A DNA stretch of 64,000 nt, from positions 55,004,630 to 55,068,629 of the forward strand of contig OY292274.1 in assembly GCA_958496175.1 (NCBI GenBank). The letters run 5' to 3'. This stretch comes from Sisyra terminalis. Its lineage: Eukaryota; Arthropoda; Insecta; Neuroptera; Sisyridae. Every line of letters begins with the position of its first letter. The first letter of the stretch is position 1. A program made the position numbers and the translations under genes. Below are positions 60,764 to 64,000 of this stretch, piece by piece. Below the pieces are notes generated by a model. That model did no database searches. It was not told the origin of the DNA and saw only the letters and a list, made by a program, of their open reading frames with translations.

Positions 60764-63299
60764 CCACGAGGTGATAAATTCGAAATAGAGCTTTCAGGTG
60801 TTGAAGGTGCACTGTTTTCAACAGGAGTATTAGCATCGTTAGCTTCTTCATTTCCATGCCCTGTCATGATATTTGATTTAATTGTTGAAGATGTAGTAAG
60901 CGTTGAACCAACCGACACTATATTCCCTAAACTAACAGCGGCTAAAGTTGAAAGATTTTGATGCGAAATTGATTTAGATTTAGTTTCAACAGGAGATTTC
61001 ATTGGTTCTTTAACTTGCAACGATTTACTTGAACCGGCTGCGCTGGCAAATGGCATTTCCAAAATTAAATTTTTGGCTGATACTGGTTTTGGTTTGGTTT
61101 CCGATGATGGCGCAGTTGATTTAAATGCAGTTAAAGGTGACGGACTACAAGGAATCGTCTCTTCACATAGTAATAATGCAATATTGCTGTCAGGTTCTTC
61201 TTCAAGTTTTTGAGAATCATCTTTTAAATCTTCAGTCTTACTTTCTTCGGAACTTTCTTCCGTGTTGATACGCGACGGGGACATATTACTATCGTTGCTT
61301 TTTAGAGAATCTAAATTTTTATCGTTGGGATTATTGGATGTTACTGAATCACCTTGGCTCGTTTGGGATTCATCATCGGATCTAGCAATAATCAAGCGTT
61401 CTTCATTATCACTACTATCAGATTCTTCAAGTTTACTAAACTCTTGAACAATGGTTTTTTTAACAGGACCCCTTTTTTTTACATCGGAAATATTAATTGG
61501 TTGCAAAATATTTTTGTCAACCATATCTGAACTTACTGAAGTGAAAAATCTTTCAGTTTCGTTCGTACAAGATTTAGCAATATTAAATGGTTCATCTTTC
61601 ACTTTAGTAGTCTCAGCCTTTTGCACAATCGGTAAGTTTGTGCGAATTTTTTTCTCAATAACTTCCAATACTTTTTCAGCAATATTTGTACTACCGATAG
61701 TTTTAGATTCAGATATTTCTAACGATTTGGATAGTTTTTCTTCCTTTTTGGGAATCGTTACTGGTTTTTCAACTTTAATTGTTGTAATTTCAGGGGTTTT
61801 AACTTTAGGAGTTGCATCAACAACGTTAAAGGTTTTAGACACGATGTTTTCAGCTTTAATTGTACTAGAGAACGATTTAAAGTCTTTTTTGATTAAATTT
61901 TCTTCGGTAGTGTCAAACTTTCCTACCGACGAAAAATTGCTGTTTAAAAGATTATCACTATCTTCATCATCGTCTTTTGATTCCGCAATTCCGCGAATTG
62001 CTTCATGAATTGGATCGTCTTCGTCGGAATTGTCTACGCTTGACGGTGCGTCCTTAATATTCATGGAAGTATGTTCCAAAATTTCTTCCTTAGAATCTTC
62101 TTTATCAATATCTTCTAATTTTACACTATAATCATTGTCACTACTTTCCAATTTAATAGTTTCCTTTTCTGATTTAATCAAATCATTTGAACTTGGTGAA
62201 GTTTTCAGTCCAATATTGTAAGATGGAGATACAACAAGCTTATCAAATGCTTCTTCACTTGCAGAAATTGTACGCGTGCGCTGATTAGACTCTTCGTTAG
62301 AAGTTTCACTACTTTTTTGAACATTTAAATTCGTTAATTTTTCATTAGACGAACTGTTGTCATTGTCCTCGGATTTCTTTGCAATATTTCGTCTAAATCT
62401 AGGTTTTTTATCTCCACTTTCTGGAGTTTTATTTTCAACAGACTTTGGTGGAGTCCGGGCTATTGTTTTTTTCTTAGTTGGAGATATTTTTTCGGGTGAT
62501 GAAACAACTTTGTCCAAATCTTCTAGTAACCGCCTCTTTTTAATAGCTTTGTCATCGTTTAGTTTTCGTGATTCTAATTCTAAAGGTTCTGGTTCTTTAA
62601 ATTCATAAATATCATCAGTGGCCATAGATTTTACTTCTTTGACGTCTTTAGTTTCTTTGTCATGTATGGTTTCAGTTTTCTTAATTTCTTCTTGAATAGT
62701 TGTTTTGTTTAATACTACTTTAGATTCGATGATACTTTTGGATATTTCATTGTCCATAGATGTGGTTGTGGAAGACGAAGAGGATGTGGATGAGGACGAA
62801 GATGTGGATGGAGTTTTTAAAGCTTTATCAAATCCTTTTAGTTCAGATCTAATTTGATTTAAATCATAATCGCGACCTTTAGGTTCTGTTTCATTTAGAT
62901 TAGATTTGTTGCCTGAACCTGAATCGTTCAAGCTTTTCTTTGGAGTTTTACGAATTCTTTTCGGCCGTTCAGGTGGACCCTCATCTTCAGTGAGAACTCG
63001 TTCAGGAGTTTCTTCTTTTCTTTTAATGCGTCTTTTAGGGATATCTTCACTGTCACTGTTACCACTGTCCGATTCACTAGCTGTGGATGTTTGGCGAGTA
63101 AGCATTGCAGGTATGATTTTTTTCCCAGAATTTTCCGCCTGTTTGGCCAATCTTGCTGATGGTGCTCTTGCAGCTGGTGTTGTTGGAGACTTTGTACGAC
63201 TAGATGAAGAGGTCACAGACGAAGGAGTTGTAGATCGAACTTGATTTGGAGGAGTGTTTTGGGCATCTTGAGATGAACTTTTATTAGAAATGGAAGATC
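60764..63299 (-). CDS. ARID4-family protein, giant Ser/Glu/Lys-rich linker exon with LxCxE motif
   Basis: One 2.5-kb exon, about 845 codons, between acceptor TTTTTTTAG (63300) and donor GG|GTAAGT (60763). It encodes a low-complexity, highly charged, presumably disordered region rich in Ser, Glu, Lys and Thr. Visible items are basic nuclear-localisation-like clusters (PKRRIKRKEE, ERPKRIRKTPKKS, IKKRRLLED, SPTKKK), a poly-Ser/Thr run (TSSSSSTSSSSSTTT), and a hydrophobic pocket SNIALLLCEETIP containing LLCEE at 61159-61173, a canonical LxCxE retinoblastoma-binding motif. Vertebrate ARID4A (RBP1) binds RB through LxCxE and recruits SIN3-HDAC. The linker lies between chromo-barrel and C-terminal domain, as in ARID4A/B. 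Opposite-strand frames here are shadows. Confidence 0.9.
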
Positions 63300-63703
63300 C
63301 TAAAAAAAGATAAATATTCGATTTTTAAAAAACAATGAAAGTAGAACTGGTTTGCATTTAATGAAATGGGTGGAAATGGCCAGAAAGGACCGGTATATGA
63401 CAGAAGGAAGAATAAGGTGCGGGGGTTACTTTTACTGAAGAAATGAGGAGCATAAAGAATGCAAAACAATGGACATCGATGGTCGAAAGAAGAGAAACAG
63501 ACCAAAGAAAATCCTCACCATCACGGCAATTGACTATATGACTTGGCTGCAGTTGGCCACCAGTTAATTGGGAAGATAGGAAAGAATAAAAGAACAATTT
63601 AAGTAACCAACTCAATCTAACGAGATAAGGTGAAAAGAAAAAGGTGAAAATCGAATCGGTTTCCATAAAATATTTTTTTTTAATTCAAAAAAAGAAAACT
63701 CAC
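63300..63703 (-). other. Intron of the ARID4-family gene
   Basis: 404 bp between donor GAG|GTGAGT at 63703 and acceptor at 63300. Unusually for this window it includes a less AT-rich block at 63365-63560 with no stop-free frame that fits the flanking phases. Confidence 0.75.
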
Positions 63704-64000
63704 CTCTTCCACGTTTAATATTGATAGTTGGAGTAACTGTTCCACTAGACTTTGGGGTTGTTTTCAATAATCGTTTTCCTTTCGAGTTTTGACTTAGGTT
63801 TTCTGCAATCCGATGAGGTTTTATCCACTCATCATATCTATTGTTCCAGCCTGTATAATGAACTAAGTAGGCAATTTCTTCGGTATCAATATCTAATACT
63901 TTAGCTTCGTATGTTACTTTTGAATCAACATTGGGACCATAATAAACTTTCAGTTTATCTCCTTTATTTACATTGGTAACAACTACTGATGGAGAATCTG
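63704..64000 (-). CDS. ARID4-family chromatin regulator (hat-trick / RBP1-like), chromo-barrel exon, 5' end outside window
   Basis: The first visible part of a gene that continues beyond 64000. It encodes VNKGDKLKVYYGPNV, YEAKVLDIDTEEI, AYLVHYTGWNNRYDEWI and KPHRIAENL, a textbook chromo-barrel (Tudor-knot) domain like those of ARID4A/B and MRG15. The Y, W and Y..W residues of the 'HYxGWNxRYDEW' core form the methyl-lysine aromatic cage. ARID4 rather than MRG15 or MSL3 is chosen because the exons downstream give the long acidic linker and the specific ARID4 C-terminal domain. The protein is expected to act in nuclear SIN3-HDAC corepressor complexes; Drosophila hat-trick is the likely fly counterpart. 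The Tudor, PWWP and ARID domains should lie upstream, outside the window. Donor GAG|GTGAGT at 63703. Confidence 0.92.

Noticed and set aside
60752..63244. Several + strand frames opposite the large ARID4 exon
   Set aside because: Shadow frames of a long Ser/Glu/Lys-rich coding exon whose phases and splice sites are consistent on the - strand.

Overview
This is an AT-rich eukaryotic window, most likely from an insect or another arthropod. The evidence is long gene-free stretches, spliced genes with GT-AG introns, many short decayed DNA transposons, and protein similarity to metazoan nuclear proteins. I found no bacterial-type operon, rRNA gene, intact tRNA gene or CRISPR array.

Only two genes can be supported, both at the right end. 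An intronless RNA polymerase III subunit gene (POLR3H/RPC8) lies on the + strand at 51001-51570. The 3' half of an ARID4-family chromatin regulator lies on the - strand from beyond 64000 down to about 54725. It covers the chromo-barrel domain, a long Ser/Glu/Lys-rich linker with an LxCxE motif, and the conserved C-terminal basic coiled-coil domain. The five ARID4 exons join in frame across four GT-AG introns. The two genes are convergent, about 3.1 kb apart.

Positions 1-50900 hold no convincing coding gene and look like a gene desert or part of a very long intron. This stretch contains two things. First, there are visibly less AT-rich islands, some with core-promoter-like motifs (about 7.9-8.5, 15.4-17.3, 22.6-23.0, 26.7-27.95, 36.2-37.15 and 46.7-47.5 kb). 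They could be promoters, 5' exons or enhancers. Second, there is a rich set of non-autonomous transposons whose ends and target duplications can be read directly. These are hAT-like elements (297-1442, 7033-7214, 56190-56438), pogo-like elements with TA duplications (6774-6994, 18091-18682), a TTAA-flanked element (24664-25300), a 225-bp family with 8-bp duplications (24114-24338, 29997-30222, 35040-35264, a diverged copy at 45711-45917), and several foldback elements. There are also a decayed LINE fragment, a SINE-like family with a B-box-like end, and hammerhead-like CTGANGA-stem-GAAA motifs.

The most informative structures are historical. One is a three-layer nest of transposons at 6579-7230 whose empty target sites can be read in a sibling copy at 28457-28694. 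Another is a tandem duplication (34861-36183) in which only one copy carries the 225-bp element. The third is a higher-order satellite (8585-10520) whose units each end in sequence resembling the end of that same element. I see no clear new multi-gene system; the novelty here is in repeat architecture and in the unexplained islands.
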